Assembly (NCBI GenBank): GCA_018900295.1
Contig: JAHIGH010000087.1
Location: 1-5,716 of the forward strand
DNA length: 5,716 nucleotides
DNA from: Patescibacteria group bacterium
GTDB lineage: Bacteria; Patescibacteriota; Microgenomatia; Levybacterales; UBA12049
Reading direction: 5' to 3'
Below, piece by piece: positions 5,009-5,716 of this stretch. Positions within the stretch are counted from its first letter, which is position 1. Each line of letters begins with the position of its first letter. The notes beneath the pieces are model-generated. The model saw nothing but the letters and a program-made list of their open reading frames with translations. It was not told where the DNA came from and made no database searches. Made by a program: the position numbers and the translations under genes.

Positions 5009-5275
5009 ATGAAACTGGACGCGAATAGGGTAGGACTTGTTTTTGGATTATTTCTTGCCGGATTACATTTTCTTTGGTCTATCCTTGTTGTAATTGGCTG
5101 GGGACAGATGTTGTTAAATTTTGTTTTCTGGCTCCACATGTTTAGTAATCCATACCTGGTTTCGTCCTTTGATTTCACGGCAGCAATTTTGCTCCTGATA
5201 ATAACTTTCGTCGTGGGTTATATCATTGGATGGGCGTTCTCGGTTCTATGGAACAAACTGCACAATAAGGGGTAA
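5009..5275 (+). CDS. Small two-helix membrane protein, unknown function
   Basis: The 88-residue protein starts at ATG 5009, fixed by a strong ribosome-binding site eight bases upstream. It begins MKLDANRVGL and has a first helix at about 8-30, continuing as a hydrophobic aromatic stretch to about 44 (VFWLHMFSNPY). A second helix lies at about 57-80, and the end is basic (WNKLHNKG). Trp and His residues at 20, 23, 31, 41 and 43 are unusually frequent. I recall similar short proteins annotated as hypothetical in Patescibacteria genomes, but I know no function and assign none. The gene is divergent from the DUF4870 gene and 113 bp ahead of the alkylation-repair gene, which has its own promoter, so they are probably not an operon. 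Confidence 0.8.
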   Translation: MKLDANRVGLVFGLFLAGLHFLWSILVVIGWGQMLLNFVFWLHMFSNPYLVSSFDFTAAILLLIITFVVGYIIGWAFSVLWNKLHNKG

Positions 5276-5359
5276 GAAAGGAGCCCGATTTGAAAGATAA
5301 TTGGTGTCGACAATTAAGACATCAGTATTATTTTTATCCTAAAAAACACTTACCAAGAG

Positions 5360-5380
5360 TGTTATAATATTTTGAAAGGG
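5360..5380 (+). promoter_or_regulatory. Extended -10 promoter and ribosome-binding site of the alkylation-repair gene
   Basis: TGTTATAAT at 5360-5368 is a perfect extended -10 element, which can work without a strong -35; none is seen. AAAGGG at 5375-5380 lies eight bases before ATG 5389. A six-base inverted repeat, AACACT (5345-5350) and AGTGTT (5358-5363), overlaps the upstream edge of the -10 element and could be an operator. Confidence 0.6.
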
Positions 5381-5388
5381 CATAACAA

Positions 5389-5716
5389 ATGACCGTTGAA
5401 GAAATCATTACTCTCCTCAAATCGCAAGAAAATCCGAAAAATGTAAAAGGCATGGCGCGGTTTGGTATTAATTCCAAAAATACTCTCGGCATTTCCGTTC
5501 CCTATTTACGTAAGCTTGCAAAAGAAATTGGGCAGACCTGCCTGCCGGCAGGCAGGAATCATACATTGGCTCAGGAATTGTGGGATTCTGGTTTTCATGA
5601 AGCAAGGCTTTTGGCCGGATTTATTGATAATCACAAAGAGGTTACACAGAAGCAGATGGATGCCTGGGTTTCGGATTTTGATAGTTGGGATGTCTGCGAT
5701 CAGGTGTGTAGTAATC
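5389..5716 (+). CDS. DNA alkylation repair protein, AlkD-like HEAT-repeat family (partial)
   Basis: The frame opens at ATG 5389 behind a good ribosome-binding site and runs off the window after 109 complete codons. AlkD-type proteins are helical-repeat DNA glycosylases that excise bulky or positively charged alkylated bases such as 3- and 7-methylpurines. Family features seen are GISVPYLRKLAKEIG (34-48), the helix ELWDSGFHEARLLAGFI (63-79) and the motif FDSWDVCDQVC (97-107). Trp100 and Asp104 in the last motif have the same spacing as the active-site Trp109 and Asp113 of Bacillus cereus AlkD. An apparent seven-residue insertion, TCLPAGR (50-56), interrupts the expected continuity between IGQ and NHTLAQELW. 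It is encoded by a 21-nt segment containing a perfect 20-bp palindrome. The insertion falls in a turn between helices, keeps the frame and need not inactivate the protein. The C-terminal half is outside the window. Confidence 0.87.
   Translation, partial: MTVEEIITLLKSQENPKNVKGMARFGINSKNTLGISVPYLRKLAKEIGQTCLPAGRNHTLAQELWDSGFHEARLLAGFIDNHKEVTQKQMDAWVSDFDSWDVCDQVCSN
5537..5556. repeat. 20-bp perfect palindrome inserted in frame in a coding region
   Basis: The 20 bases built from CCTGCCTGCC and its reverse complement are a perfect palindrome, strongly GC-rich within an AT-rich gene. Together with the A at 5536 they make 21 nt, which adds seven residues (TCLPAGR) to the alkylation-repair protein at a helix boundary. 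The form resembles the protein-coding palindromic elements known from Rickettsia, though much shorter. A mobile or dispersed origin is inference. Confidence 0.85.

Noticed and set aside
4924..5178. N-terminal extension of the DUF4870 gene to 5178
   Set aside because: The extension is hydrophilic with no family match, and it runs antisense through the 88-residue gene and its ribosome-binding site. The family protein begins at ATG 4923.
5298..5316. Hairpin TAATTG/CAATTA after the 88-residue gene as a terminator
   Set aside because: Six weak pairs with no following T-run. It could be chance in AT-rich DNA.

Overview
The window looks like part of an AT-rich bacterial chromosome, most likely from a Patescibacteria (CPR) lineage such as the Parcubacteria. 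The support is indirect. There is a compact set of small envelope genes, a Tic20-like DUF4870 protein, and a small two-helix membrane protein of a kind I associate with these genomes. Two GC-rich perfect palindromes stand out against the AT-rich background, and one of them sits inside a gene. TGA is used as an ordinary stop (permease and LCP genes), which argues against the UGA=Gly lineages Absconditabacteria and Gracilibacteria. I could not search a database, so the taxonomy is inference.

Layout: (1) 2-190, plus strand, the C-terminal end of a histidine-phosphatase/phosphoglycerate-mutase-type protein. (2) 192-3259, minus strand, a three-gene tripartite ABC exporter of the MacAB/YknXYZ type, transcribed in the order membrane-fusion adaptor (3259-2237), FtsX/MacB-type permease (2147-918), LolD/MacB-type ATPase (916-192). 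The ATPase gene is broken by a one-base frameshift near its 5' end: its first strands and A-loop are in one frame (916-827) and everything from there on is in another. (3) 3260-3485, a 226-bp divergent intergenic region rich in inverted repeats. (4) 3486-4592, plus strand, a LytR-CpsA-Psr (LCP) cell-wall ligase. (5) 4603-4923, minus strand, DUF4870/Tic20-like membrane protein, divergent from (6) 5009-5275, plus strand, an 88-residue membrane protein of unknown function. (7) 5389 to the window end, plus strand, an AlkD-like DNA alkylation repair protein cut by the window edge.

Functionally, the centre of the window is an envelope region. An adaptor-permease-ATPase pump would couple ATP hydrolysis to export of an unknown substrate. 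The LCP enzyme, divergently transcribed from the same intergenic region, would attach glycopolymers to the wall.

The points I find most interesting are mobile-looking palindromes and the frameshift. A 20-bp perfect palindrome at 5537-5556 lies in a 21-nt in-frame insertion that adds seven residues to the alkylation-repair protein. An 18-bp perfect palindrome at 2174-2191 sits inside an 80-bp unit with imperfect terminal inverted repeats, between the adaptor and permease genes. Both resemble protein-invading or intergenic palindromic elements. The ATPase frameshift lies just after a dnaX-type A_AAA_AAG slippery heptamer in the correct register, so mutation, base-calling error and programmed frameshifting all deserve testing.
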